In this document: positions 35,384 to 43,519 of the stretch, piece after piece
Layout of the letters: the number at the start of each line of letters is the position of its first letter
Numbering within the stretch: the stretch's first letter is position 1
NCBI GenBank assembly: GCA_964414835.1
Contig: CAYPWY010000001.1
Span: 62,001 to 126,000, forward strand
DNA length: 64,000 nucleotides
Direction: 5' to 3'
Source of the DNA: Eshraghiella sp964414835
GTDB taxonomy: Bacteria; Bacillota; Clostridia; Lachnospirales; Lachnospiraceae
Made by a program: the position numbers and the translations under genes
Notes under the pieces: model-generated
The model's input: only the letters and a program-made list of their open reading frames with translations
What the model was told of the DNA's origin: nothing
Databases searched by the model: none

Positions 35384-36160
35384 CTAGGTTAAATAATTGC
35401 GCATTGCTTTCAGTGCATTTTTTTCCAGACGGCTGACCTGCGCCTGGGATATATTTATCTCTTTCGCCACCTCCATCTGGGTTTTTCCTGCAAAAAACCT
35501 AAGACGTATTATTTCTTTCTCCCTCTCTCCAAGTCTGGAAATGGCATCACGCAGTGCAAGACTGCTGACCCAGTTATCCTCAACACTTTTGGTGTCGCTT
35601 ATCTGATCCATTACATACAGCGTATCGCCCCCGTCACTGTACACCGGCTCATAAAGGGATACCGGACTTTGAATCGCATCAAGTGCAAAGACTATGTCCT
35701 CCTTATCAACTCCTATTTCCGTGGCTATTTCGTTGATAGTGGGCTCCTTTTGTTTTTCCTTCATAAGCCGCTCTTTGGCATAAATTGCTTTGTATGCCGT
35801 ATCCCTGAGAGAACGGGATACTCTTATCTGACTGTTATCACGCAAAAATCGTCTTATCTCACCGATTATCATCGGAACCGCATAAGTGCTGAATTTTACC
35901 TGCTGGCTAAGGTCAAAATTGTCAATCGCCTTAATCAGTCCTATACATCCAATCTGAAACAAATCATCAAGATTTTCTCCGCTTGCTGAAAACCTTTGAA
36001 CCACACTGAGTACAAGACGCAGATTTCCCTTGATATATTTTTCCCTTGCCGCCTGGTTTCCCGCCTTAATCTGTATCATCAACCGGTCTTTTTCTTCTTG
36101 TGAAAGTATTGGGAGCTTGGATGTGTTCACTCCGCAGATTTCAACTTTGTACGCTGCCAT
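35384..36160 (-). CDS. sigG: Forespore sigma factor SigG
   Basis: A 258-residue sigma-70 family factor close in sequence to SigG: starts YKVEICGVNTSKLPILSQEE, region 2 DDLFQIGCIGLIKAIDNFD, region 2.4 QVKFSTYAVPMIIGEIRRFLRD, region 4 GKTQMEVAKEINISQAQVSRLEK. SigG directs late forespore genes. The N-terminal CGVNTSKLPIL, which in B. subtilis is tied to anti-sigma control, is present. It lies 126 bp behind sigE, the same order as spoIIGA-sigE-sigG in Bacillus. I saw no clear sigma-F/G promoter in the gap. Confidence 0.93.
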   Translation of the reverse strand: MAAYKVEICGVNTSKLPILSQEEKDRLMIQIKAGNQAAREKYIKGNLRLVLSVVQRFSASGENLDDLFQIGCIGLIKAIDNFDLSQQVKFSTYAVPMIIGEIRRFLRDNSQIRVSRSLRDTAYKAIYAKERLMKEKQKEPTINEIATEIGVDKEDIVFALDAIQSPVSLYEPVYSDGGDTLYVMDQISDTKSVEDNWVSSLALRDAISRLGEREKEIIRLRFFAGKTQMEVAKEINISQAQVSRLEKNALKAMRNYLT

Positions 36161-36285
36161 ATTTCATACCTGCCATAAATGTATTTTTTACTTCAATTCG
36201 TATATGAAATATGATTAACAAATTGCCCCTGCTCTAATCACTGTAAATTTCAAAAAACTTCGGAAATAATTTCCTTAATTTGAGC

Positions 36286-37026
36286 CTATTCGTATTTTAC
36301 GATTTCCTTCTTGAGCCTTTTGATTATTTTCTTCTCAAGTCTGGATATGTACGACTGGCTTATGCCAAGTAAATCTGCCACTTCTTTCTGAGTCATCTCA
36401 GTATCGTCAGGAGAGGAAAGCCCGAATCTTAAATCAATTATGGTCCGCTCCCTCTCATTAAGTCTTTCGATTGCCCTTTTCAAAAGCTTTTTCTCTACCT
36501 CATCCTCTATATCACGGTAGATAATATCCTCGTCCGTTCCTAAAATGTCAGACAGCAAAAGCTCGTTGCCGTCCCAGTCCACATTGAGCGGTTCATCAAT
36601 AGACACCTCCATGCGGGTCTTGGCATTACGGCGAAGATACATAAGTATCTCGTTTTCTATGCAGCGTGAAGCGTACGTTGCAAGCTTTATGTTTTTCCCC
36701 GCATCAAAAGAATTTATGGCTTTAATAAGCCCTATGGTTCCTATTGAAATTAAATCCTCAACACCTACCCCTGTGTTGTCGAATTTTTTGGCTATGTACA
36801 CCACAAGCCTCAAATTATGCTCAATCAATATGGATTTTGCTTTGGTATCAAATTCCGTTCCCAAATCCGCAATAACTTCTGCTTCCTCTTCTGCTTCAAG
36901 CGGCGCAGGAAGTACATCCGCCCCGCCTATATAATGAATATCTCCCTTCTGCTCTAAAAAAAGACTTCTGAATGACGGTACCATTTTAAATTGAAAGCAA
37001 TTTGGCATCATTACTTTTAAAAACAT
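36286..37026 (-). CDS. sigE: Mother-cell sigma factor SigE (pro-sigma-E)
   Basis: A 246-residue factor. An N-terminal stretch of about 30 residues fits the pro-sequence cut by SpoIIGA (conserved YIGGADVLPAPL follows). Core motifs: VEDLISIGTIGLIKAINSFD, KLATYASRCIENEILMYLRR, region 4 MTQKEVADLLGISQSYISRLEKK. SigE drives early mother-cell sporulation genes. ATG at 37026 is used because AGGAG lies nine bases upstream; a TTG at 37035 abuts the site. It follows spoIIGA by 14 bp in one operon. Confidence 0.95.
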   Translation of the reverse strand: MFLKVMMPNCFQFKMVPSFRSLFLEQKGDIHYIGGADVLPAPLEAEEEAEVIADLGTEFDTKAKSILIEHNLRLVVYIAKKFDNTGVGVEDLISIGTIGLIKAINSFDAGKNIKLATYASRCIENEILMYLRRNAKTRMEVSIDEPLNVDWDGNELLLSDILGTDEDIIYRDIEDEVEKKLLKRAIERLNERERTIIDLRFGLSSPDDTEMTQKEVADLLGISQSYISRLEKKIIKRLKKEIVKYE

Positions 37027-37040
37027 TCTTTTCAACTCCT

Positions 37041-37904
37041 TTAACCTTTAGTCCCACTCATCATCTCCGGATGAATAATAATCTTGTACTCTGACTCTTT
37101 TGCAAATTTCCCCGAATAAATTGCAAAAAGCGGTTTCTCAATTATGTATTCCCCTTTATCATCCGTTATCGTAAGTTTGTCAAATCTAACGACGGGTATA
37201 AGTCCATTATCATTTCCTATGGCACTGTATGGTATAAGGTGATATCCACATTCCGTATAATCGTCAATGATACATCCTATGCAGTCTGCCTGTGCCACGT
37301 TGACCGGCTCTCCGTTATATGGGTCCGTAAGAGAATTTCCTGTATCGCAAAGCGCCTGACCGCAGACACTTTTTCCTTTGTACTCAATAATTACCGAGCA
37401 CATAAGCGTTCTGACCGCCATCTTCCGTCTGGTAAATTCCACACCCCATCTGATTACGGGGACAAACAGAATAGTCCCCATAGCCACAAGCCACAGGTTA
37501 GCCATTCCCAGTTTTGCTCCTACATTACATATAAAATACCCAAACACAGTGTAGTAATACAAAATATGTATGAATCCGCCCAATGCACATGTAATCAGGT
37601 ACAGCACCCCAACTCCTTTAAATATGGCAGAGATTTTACTTTTACCGCTGATTGTAAAAATCATAAGTGCGCAGATGCCGAAATATGTAATTACATACCA
37701 TAACGGATGAAAAAGTCTCAGCAGAATTATCAGGCATACCCACAGCGTTCCCTCCAGCGCTGCTGCCAGACGTCTTATAAGCCTTATGGCATAGGACTTT
37801 GACCTTGCACTGCATTTCACTATAGAATCCGTTATTGCAAGCACAATGTAATCCATCACAAAATTGATGCAAAACACCACATCTATGTATATCCTGTAGT
37901 GCAA
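37041..37904 (-). CDS. spoIIGA: Sigma-E processing protease SpoIIGA
   Basis: A 287-residue protein: five membrane segments in the first 150 residues and a C-terminal aspartic protease domain with DTGNSLTDP at about 187-195. It cleaves pro-SigE at the septum. The start chosen is TTG at 37904 (gives MHYRIYIDVVFCINFVMDY, matching the family start), with a perfect GGAGG seven bases upstream. An ATG at 37919 lies on the wrong side of that site. The ribosome site sits in a strong hairpin that also surrounds a Spo0A-type promoter (next entries). Confidence 0.93.
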   Translation of the reverse strand: MHYRIYIDVVFCINFVMDYIVLAITDSIVKCSARSKSYAIRLIRRLAAALEGTLWVCLIILLRLFHPLWYVITYFGICALMIFTISGKSKISAIFKGVGVLYLITCALGGFIHILYYYTVFGYFICNVGAKLGMANLWLVAMGTILFVPVIRWGVEFTRRKMAVRTLMCSVIIEYKGKSVCGQALCDTGNSLTDPYNGEPVNVAQADCIGCIIDDYTECGYHLIPYSAIGNDNGLIPVVRFDKLTITDDKGEYIIEKPLFAIYSGKFAKESEYKIIIHPEMMSGTKG

Positions 37905-37908
37905 AATT

Positions 37909-37952
37909 AAACCTCCCATCGTTTACATGTCCATTATAACGATGGGAGGTTT
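37909..37952 (-). promoter_or_regulatory. Perfect 15-bp hairpin hiding the spoIIGA ribosome site; also terminator-like
   Basis: AAACCTCCCATCGTT (37909-37923) and AACGATGGGAGGTTT (37938-37952) are perfect complements around a 14-base loop. On minus-strand RNA coming from tpiA the 3' arm holds GGAGG, the spoIIGA ribosome site, and is followed by TTTAATTTT. It should therefore terminate or silence read-through RNA. On the plus strand the hairpin is followed by TTTTT, so it may also stop antisense transcription. Confidence 0.85.
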
Positions 37953-37966
37953 TTCCTTGTGTCGAA
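37933..37966 (-). promoter_or_regulatory. Spo0A-type promoter for spoIIGA-sigE
   Basis: Minus strand: TTCGACA (37966-37960), an exact match to the reverse of the 0A box TGTCGAA and one base from a -35 box; 21-base spacer; perfect TATAAT (37938-37933). The B. subtilis spoIIG promoter is a Spo0A-activated sigma-A promoter with an unusually long spacer (22 bp) and a 0A box over the -35. A second 0A-like TTTGTCA lies at 38000-37994. RNA would start near 37927, inside the hairpin loop. Confidence 0.65.
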
Positions 37967-38010
37967 ATGTGTAATTGTTTTATTAAAATTAAATGACAAA
38001 GCCTGACATT

Positions 38011-38754
38011 TTATGCGTTGACAATTTTTCCGAAATCGGCTTTAAGGCTTGCTCCGCCTATAAGTCCGCCGTCAATATCCGGCTTGGCAAGAAGCTCTGC
38101 CGCATTGTCTGCATTCATTGAACCGCCGTACTGGATTCTGATTGCATCGGCTGTTGCCTCATCATATATCTCACCGATTACGGCACGTATGCCTGCGCAT
38201 ACTTCTTCTGCCTGCTCCGCAGTGGCAGTTTTGCCTGTTCCGATTGCCCAGATTGGCTCGTAAGCGATAACAGCCTTCTTAGCCTGCTCTGCTGTAACAT
38301 TCAGGAAAGCAATCTTAATCTGCATTCTAATCCAGTCAAGGGTTATGCCCTGTTCTCTCTGTGTCAGTGTTTCACCGCAGCAGATAATAGGTGTGATTCC
38401 ATGCTCAAATGCCTTCAATACTTTCTTATTGACTGTCTCATCAGTCTCAGCAAAATATTCTCTTCTCTCTGAATGTCCGATAATTACATATTTAACGCCG
38501 ATGTCCGTAAGCATTGCAGGAGCAATCTCACCTGTATAGGCGCCGCTCTCCTCAAAATACATATTCTCTGCGCCAATCTCTACGTTGGTTCCTTTAACTG
38601 CCTCAATAGCTGTTGTAAGGTCTACAGCAGGTACGCAGTATACAACATCAACGTCAGGATTAACTACAAGTGGTTTAAGTTCATTAATTAATGCAACTGC
38701 CTCGCTAGGAGTCTTGTTCATCTTCCAGTTGCCCGCAATAATTCTTCTGCGCAT
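38011..38754 (-). CDS. tpiA: Triosephosphate isomerase
   Basis: A 247-residue TIM-barrel enzyme interconverting dihydroxyacetone phosphate and glyceraldehyde 3-phosphate. Active-site residues: Lys in GNWKMNK (about 11), His94 in IIGHSERREY, Glu166 in AYEPIWAIGTG; phosphate loop near YGGSMNADN. Full length. ACGGAGG precedes the ATG. Third of the gap-pgk-tpiA glycolytic set. Confidence 0.98.
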   Translation of the reverse strand: MRRRIIAGNWKMNKTPSEAVALINELKPLVVNPDVDVVYCVPAVDLTTAIEAVKGTNVEIGAENMYFEESGAYTGEIAPAMLTDIGVKYVIIGHSERREYFAETDETVNKKVLKAFEHGITPIICCGETLTQREQGITLDWIRMQIKIAFLNVTAEQAKKAVIAYEPIWAIGTGKTATAEQAEEVCAGIRAVIGEIYDEATADAIRIQYGGSMNADNAAELLAKPDIDGGLIGGASLKADFGKIVNA

Positions 38755-38786
38755 GAGTATTTCCTCCGTTCAATTCCTAAAATCAA

Positions 38787-39992
38787 TTATTTATCGTCTG
38801 CCGACTCAATTCCAGGAAGAGCCTTGCCCTCAAGGAACTCAAGTGAAGCGCCGCCGCCAGTTGAAATATGGCTCATCTTATCACCAAATCCAAGGTTATT
38901 GACTGCTGCTGCCGAATCACCGCCGCCGATGATTGTTGTGGCATCGGTTTCTGCAAGTGCCTTAGCAACGGCAATTGTACCGGCTGCAAGTGTAGGATTC
39001 TCGAACACACCCATAGGTCCGTTCCATACAACAGTCTTAGCACTCTTAACTGCCTCTGCAAAAAGAGCCTGTGTCTTAGGTCCAATATCACAGCCTTCTC
39101 TGTCTGCAGGCATATTGTCAGAATCATAAATTTCGGTCTCTACCGGAGCATCTATCGGATTAGGGAAATCCTTGATTGTAACGGCATCAACAGGAAGAAG
39201 AAGCTTCTTGCCGAGTTTCTCTGCCTTCTCAATCATTTCCTTACAGTAATCAAGCTTAGTGTCATCTACAAGCGATGTACCGATTTCATATCCCTGAGAC
39301 TTAAGGAATGTGTATGCCATACCGCCTCCGATGATAAGTGTGTCACATTTCTCAAGAAGGTTGGATATAACATTAAGCTTATCAGCCACCTTAGCGCCGC
39401 CGAGAATTGCAACAAAAGGTCTTACAGGATTATTAACTGCATTTCCAAGGAAATCAATTTCCTTCTGCATAAGGTATCCCACTACGTTTGTTTCAACAAA
39501 TTTAGTAACACCCTCCGTTGAACAATGCGCTCTGTGGCATGCACCAAAAGCATCATTGACATATACATCACAAAGAGAAGCAAGCTCCTTGGAGAAGTTC
39601 TCCTCGTTCTTAGTCTCTTCTTTTCTGAATCTTGTGTTCTGAAGGAGAACCACATCTCCATCTTTCATAGCCGCAACAGCAGCCTTAGCATTAGGTCCTA
39701 CTACCTCGTCATCAGCAGCAAAAACAACTTCCTTGCCAAGCTTCTCTGAAAGTCTCTTGGCTACAGGTGCAAGTGACTCTCCCTCGTTAGGACCGTTCTT
39801 AACCTTACCGAGATGCGAGCAGAGTATAACCTTACCGCCATCGTCAATTAATTTCTGAATTGTAGGAAGCGCAGCTGCAATTCTGTTCTCGTCTGTGATA
39901 ACGCCGGCTTTAAGTGGTACGTTAAAATCACATCTTACAAGGACTCTCTTGCCCTTAACATTAATGTCATCAACTGATTTCTTGTTAAGCAT
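38787..39992 (-). CDS. pgk: Phosphoglycerate kinase
   Basis: A 401-residue two-domain kinase making ATP from 1,3-bisphosphoglycerate. It has LVRCDFNVPLK at about 17-27, SHLGKVKNGPNE near 56-67, the hinge region, and the C-terminal nucleotide loop GGGDSAAAVNNLG. ATG at 39992 is chosen for GGAG eight bases upstream; the in-frame extension upstream is not conserved. It lies behind gap after a large hairpin terminator and upstream of tpiA. Confidence 0.97.
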   Translation of the reverse strand: MLNKKSVDDINVKGKRVLVRCDFNVPLKAGVITDENRIAAALPTIQKLIDDGGKVILCSHLGKVKNGPNEGESLAPVAKRLSEKLGKEVVFAADDEVVGPNAKAAVAAMKDGDVVLLQNTRFRKEETKNEENFSKELASLCDVYVNDAFGACHRAHCSTEGVTKFVETNVVGYLMQKEIDFLGNAVNNPVRPFVAILGGAKVADKLNVISNLLEKCDTLIIGGGMAYTFLKSQGYEIGTSLVDDTKLDYCKEMIEKAEKLGKKLLLPVDAVTIKDFPNPIDAPVETEIYDSDNMPADREGCDIGPKTQALFAEAVKSAKTVVWNGPMGVFENPTLAAGTIAVAKALAETDATTIIGGGDSAAAVNNLGFGDKMSHISTGGGASLEFLEGKALPGIESADDK

Positions 39993-40072
39993 TATTATAT
40001 CTCCTTTTATATATTGTTTGATTGTGCATCCCAAAGGGAGCATTATTTCATATAACGGATTTTCCCATGAAA

Positions 40073-40136
40073 TAAAAAGGTCCGGTCCTAAAGCTTGTCC
40101 GCAGATAGTCTGCGCTCCAATGCTTCGACCGGACCT
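40073..40136 (-). terminator. Terminator or attenuator between gap and pgk
   Basis: Minus strand: AGGTCCGGTC (40136-40127) pairs perfectly with GACCGGACCT (40087-40078), followed by TTTTT. Inside, CGCAGA-CTA-TCTGCG forms a second hairpin. It would end much of the gap RNA and lower pgk-tpiA expression. Confidence 0.85.
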
Positions 40137-40163
40137 AATCAGGTCATTTTATTACATCTGTAA

Positions 40164-41177
40164 TTAAGCTAACTCTGAGAAATACTTAATTGTTCTAACC
40201 ATCTGGCTTGTGTATGAGTTCTCGTTGTCATACCATGAAACAACCTCAACCTGTGTCTTACCGCCAGGTAATTTAGAAACCATTGTCTGAGTAGCATCGA
40301 AAAGTGAACCATATCTCATTCCGACAATATCTGAAGATACGATTTCATCTTCGTTGTATCCGAAGGACTCTGTCTGAGCAGCCTTCATTGCTGCATTTAT
40401 TTCGTCAACGGTAACTTCCTTATCAACTACTGCGAAAAGAAGTGTTGTTGAGCCTGTAGGTGTAGGAACACGCTGAGCAGCTCCGATAAGCTTTCCGTTA
40501 AGTTCAGGAATAACAAGACCGATTGCCTTAGCAGCACCTGTTGAGTTAGGAACAATATTAACTGCGCCTGCTCTTGATCTTCTAAGGTCTCCCTTTCTCT
40601 GTGGTCCGTCAAGAATCATCTGGTCACCTGTGTAAGCATGAATTGTACACATAATACCTGACTCGATTGGAGCAAGGTCATTAAGTGCCTTAGCCATAGG
40701 TGCTAAACAGTTAGTTGTACATGAAGCTGCTGAAATGATTGTGTCATCAGCTTTAAGTGTTGTATGGTTAACATTGTAAACAATTGTAGGAAGGTCATTA
40801 CCAGCCGGAGCTGAGATAACAACTTTACGGGCACCTGCATTGATGTGAGCCTGAGCTTTCTCCTTAGATGTATAGAAACCTGAACACTCAAGAACTACAT
40901 CTACTCCAAGCTCTCCCCAAGGACAATTATTAGCATCCGGGAATGCATAAATCTTAATAGTCTTTCCATCAACAGTGATTGAATCCTCACCGGCTGAAAC
41001 TGTGTCTGCCTTCTCGTACTTACCCTGTGAAGAGTCATACTTAAGAAGATGTGCAAGCATCTTAGGGCTTGTCAAATCATTGATAGCTACTACTTCGTAT
41101 CCTTCTGCTCCGAACATCTGTCTGAAAGCAAGACGACCAATACGGCCGAATCCATTGATTGCAACTTTTACTGCCAT
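40164..41177 (-). CDS. gap: Glyceraldehyde-3-phosphate dehydrogenase, type I
   Basis: A 337-residue NAD-dependent GAPDH. The NAD fold starts VAINGFGRIGRLAFRQ, with Asp34 in AINDL favouring NAD over NADP. The catalytic Cys is about 153 in SAASCTTNCLAP, and His in the HAYTGDQ region follows. Full length, with codon choice and promoter suggesting high expression. AGGAGGAAT precedes the ATG. First gene of the glycolytic set. Confidence 0.98.
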   Translation of the reverse strand: MAVKVAINGFGRIGRLAFRQMFGAEGYEVVAINDLTSPKMLAHLLKYDSSQGKYEKADTVSAGEDSITVDGKTIKIYAFPDANNCPWGELGVDVVLECSGFYTSKEKAQAHINAGARKVVISAPAGNDLPTIVYNVNHTTLKADDTIISAASCTTNCLAPMAKALNDLAPIESGIMCTIHAYTGDQMILDGPQRKGDLRRSRAGAVNIVPNSTGAAKAIGLVIPELNGKLIGAAQRVPTPTGSTTLLFAVVDKEVTVDEINAAMKAAQTESFGYNEDEIVSSDIVGMRYGSLFDATQTMVSKLPGGKTQVEVVSWYDNENSYTSQMVRTIKYFSELA

Positions 41178-41245
41178 TTTAAATTCCTCCTAAAGAAAAT
41201 GTAAAATAATAATAAAGGATTGTTAATATTAATCACTCTAGTGAC

Positions 41246-41274
41246 ATTCTACCTTTTTTATCCAGAAATTTCAA
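41246..41274 (-). promoter_or_regulatory. Sigma-A promoter for gap
   Basis: Minus strand TTGAAA (41274-41269), 17-base spacer, TAGAAT (41251-41246), about 60 bases upstream of the leader end. It is divergent from the PHP promoter. Confidence 0.65.
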
Positions 41275-41362
41275 CCCTTAATTTATTTTTGTGTAAACAT
41301 TATGCTGCAAAATCATTTAAATTATTAACAGTTTGTATCCGAAAAATACTTCCGGCAGTCTA

Positions 41363-41390
41363 TTGACAAATATATTTCTTCTATTATAAT
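41363..41390 (+). promoter_or_regulatory. Sigma-A promoter for the PHP phosphatase gene
   Basis: Consensus TTGACA (41363-41368), 16-base spacer, consensus TATAAT (41385-41390), 37 bases before the ATG. Confidence 0.78.
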
Positions 41391-41427
41391 GTGAAAATGA
41401 AATTAAGGATGCACTAAGGAGTTATCT

Positions 41428-42237
41428 ATGATAGCAGATTATCACGTACACACATACTTTTCCTCGGACTGCCAGGTAAATACCGAGGAATATATCAAAA
41501 AAGCCATTGAAGAAGGTATGAAGGAAATATGTTTTACTGACCATATGGATTATGACTATCCAATGGAAGACGGTAAAACAATGTTCATTCTTGATGTGGA
41601 CAAATATTTTGAAGAGCTGAAGCGCATCAGGTCAGAATACAGCGACTCAATAAAAATCAAAATCGGCATTGAATTGGGGCTTAATCCTGCCAATGAGGAA
41701 AAAAACTCCGCACTGGTAAAGTCATATCCCTTTGATTTTGTTATCGGCTCTTCCCACATCGTCAACGGAACAGACCCATATTATCCTCAATACTGGGATA
41801 ACCGCAGTACAAAAGATGCAATTATGGAATATTATAAGGCAGTTTTAAGGAATGTGACCACCTATGATGATTATGACGTGTACGGTCACCTTGATTACAT
41901 ACGCAGATATGTCAAGGACAAAAATTATGTATATATAGATGATGATTTCTATGATATAACTGAAATGATTTTAAAAAACATTATTGCCAAGGGACATGGC
42001 ATTGAACTGAATACAAGAAGCCTTTCCGACGGAATAACCAATTTTATTCCAATGATTTCTCTTCTTAAACGTTACAGGGAGCTTGGCGGTGAAATTGTTA
42101 CCGTTGGTTCCGATGCCCACTACACCAAATCACTTGGGTATGCCTTCAAAACAGCTAAGGATATTCTTATAAACACAGGATTTAAGTATGTAACTACATT
42201 TGAAGACAGACTTCCTACATTTGCTCCATTGACATAA
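41428..42237 (+). CDS. PHP-domain histidinol-phosphatase family protein
   Basis: A 269-residue PHP-fold metal phosphoesterase. Metal ligands are visible: DYHVHTYFSSDC at about 3-14, CFTDHMDYD near 35-43, the GSSHIVNG segment, GHLDYIRRY, and C-terminal GSDAHY. The size and motifs match HisJ-type histidinol-phosphatases, which give histidinol, but other PHP phosphatases look similar and no his genes are near. AAGGAG lies before the ATG. It is transcribed alone from a strong promoter and ends at a hairpin shared with the convergent desulfurase gene. Confidence 0.78.
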   Translation: MIADYHVHTYFSSDCQVNTEEYIKKAIEEGMKEICFTDHMDYDYPMEDGKTMFILDVDKYFEELKRIRSEYSDSIKIKIGIELGLNPANEEKNSALVKSYPFDFVIGSSHIVNGTDPYYPQYWDNRSTKDAIMEYYKAVLRNVTTYDDYDVYGHLDYIRRYVKDKNYVYIDDDFYDITEMILKNIIAKGHGIELNTRSLSDGITNFIPMISLLKRYRELGGEIVTVGSDAHYTKSLGYAFKTAKDILINTGFKYVTTFEDRLPTFAPLT

Positions 42238-42243
42238 ATTCCC

Positions 42244-42271
42244 ATCCGCTGTATCCGGCATTACAGCGGAT
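42244..42271. terminator. Hairpin between convergent genes
   Basis: ATCCGCTGTA (42244-42253) and TACAGCGGAT (42262-42271) form a perfect ten-pair stem with an eight-base loop, seven bases after the PHP stop and 40 before the desulfurase stop. T runs are missing on both sides, so termination efficiency is uncertain. Confidence 0.55.
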
Positions 42272-42310
42272 AGAAAATATGCTGCAGCAGAGCACCTGCG
42301 CAGAAACGAT

Positions 42311-43441
42311 TTATCCGTTACTTCTCGCAATGGAAACCATTCTTTTTAAAACTGATATGACATAGTCCGCTGTCTGTATGTTCAGTCTGCTGTCTATACT
42401 CATTCTGATTGTACCGCCCACATAATCATCATCTGCTTTAATTGCCCTGAGAACATGTGAAATTCCGCCGTGGCTGCATGCCGAGCCTGCCGCCGCATTT
42501 ATCCCGTTCATATCAAGAAGAACCAGAAGCGACTGTGCATCAACATTCTTAAAGCTGAAGCTCATGTTGTTAGGAAGCCTGTTTTCATAATCAGCTGCTC
42601 CATTAATTCTTACATCATCTATCTCACTCATTATTCTCTTAGTCATATAACTGCACAATTTTCTGCAATGACTGCTTTTTTCTTTCATTCGCATACAGGA
42701 AAGTCTTGCCGCTTCAGCCATACCGATAATTCCCGGAACATTTTCCGTTCCGGAACGCATACCGTTTTCCTGACCGCCTCCGTATATCAACGGTTTTACG
42801 CCGCAGCCTTTTCTTATATATATAAACCCTACACCTTTTGGCCCATTAAACTTATGTGATGATGCGCTGAGCATATCAACTGACATCTCTTTTACATTAA
42901 TCGGAATATGCCCGAATGCCTGAACCGCATCCGTATGAAACAATATGTCATACTCTCTTGCGGCATGGGCTATTGCTTCAATGGGCTGGATTGTTCCAAT
43001 CTCATTGTTTGCGGTCATCACCGAAATCATAACCGTATTCCGGCGAATCATTCTTTTTATATGGTCAACCGAAACTACTCCCTCCTTATCAACAGGTATC
43101 AGGTCATAATACCCGCCTCTTCTTCCGTACTCCTTCAATGGCTCAAGCACAGCTTTATGCTCGATTGCGCTTGCCATAATATGCCCCCGCCTTCTTACTC
43201 CTTCGCCGATTGCCCAATTATCGGATTCCGTTCCCCCTGAGGTAAAAAAAACCTCATCATCATCCGCCCCTATAAGCTCTGCAATTACGCCTCTGGACTC
43301 TTCTATTTTATCGCGGATTTTCTGAGACTGGGAATATGCTGCTGATGGATTATAAAAATCTGCGGAATAATACTGCTTCATAGCCATTGCTGCTTCAGGC
43401 ATCAATGGCGTCGTTGCTGCGTTATCTAGATAAATACTCAT
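42311..43441 (-). CDS. Cysteine desulfurase, NifS/IscS family
   Basis: A 376-residue PLP enzyme. It starts IYLDNAATTPLMPEA; GGTESDNWAI near 69-78; His in SAIEHKAV; PLP Lys about 197 in SSHKFNGPKG; catalytic loop Cys about 322 in AAAGSACSHGG. It supplies sulfur for Fe-S clusters or tRNA thiolation. No IscU or ThiI/MnmA gene is adjacent, so the acceptor is unclear. It is divergent from the flippase gene with a 78-bp gap. Confidence 0.9.
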   Translation of the reverse strand: MSIYLDNAATTPLMPEAAMAMKQYYSADFYNPSAAYSQSQKIRDKIEESRGVIAELIGADDDEVFFTSGGTESDNWAIGEGVRRRGHIMASAIEHKAVLEPLKEYGRRGGYYDLIPVDKEGVVSVDHIKRMIRRNTVMISVMTANNEIGTIQPIEAIAHAAREYDILFHTDAVQAFGHIPINVKEMSVDMLSASSHKFNGPKGVGFIYIRKGCGVKPLIYGGGQENGMRSGTENVPGIIGMAEAARLSCMRMKEKSSHCRKLCSYMTKRIMSEIDDVRINGAADYENRLPNNMSFSFKNVDAQSLLVLLDMNGINAAAGSACSHGGISHVLRAIKADDDYVGGTIRMSIDSRLNIQTADYVISVLKRMVSIARSNG

Positions 43442-43519
43442 ATTTTTCTCTTATCATTTTTCTTATTAATATAATATGCATCCGCTGAATAAAATGATAA
43501 AAAATACCTTGGATTGAAT

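Noticed and set aside
36161..36285. Sigma-F/G or sigma-E promoter before sigG
   Set aside because: TCATATT is present but no properly spaced -10 partner could be found by eye.
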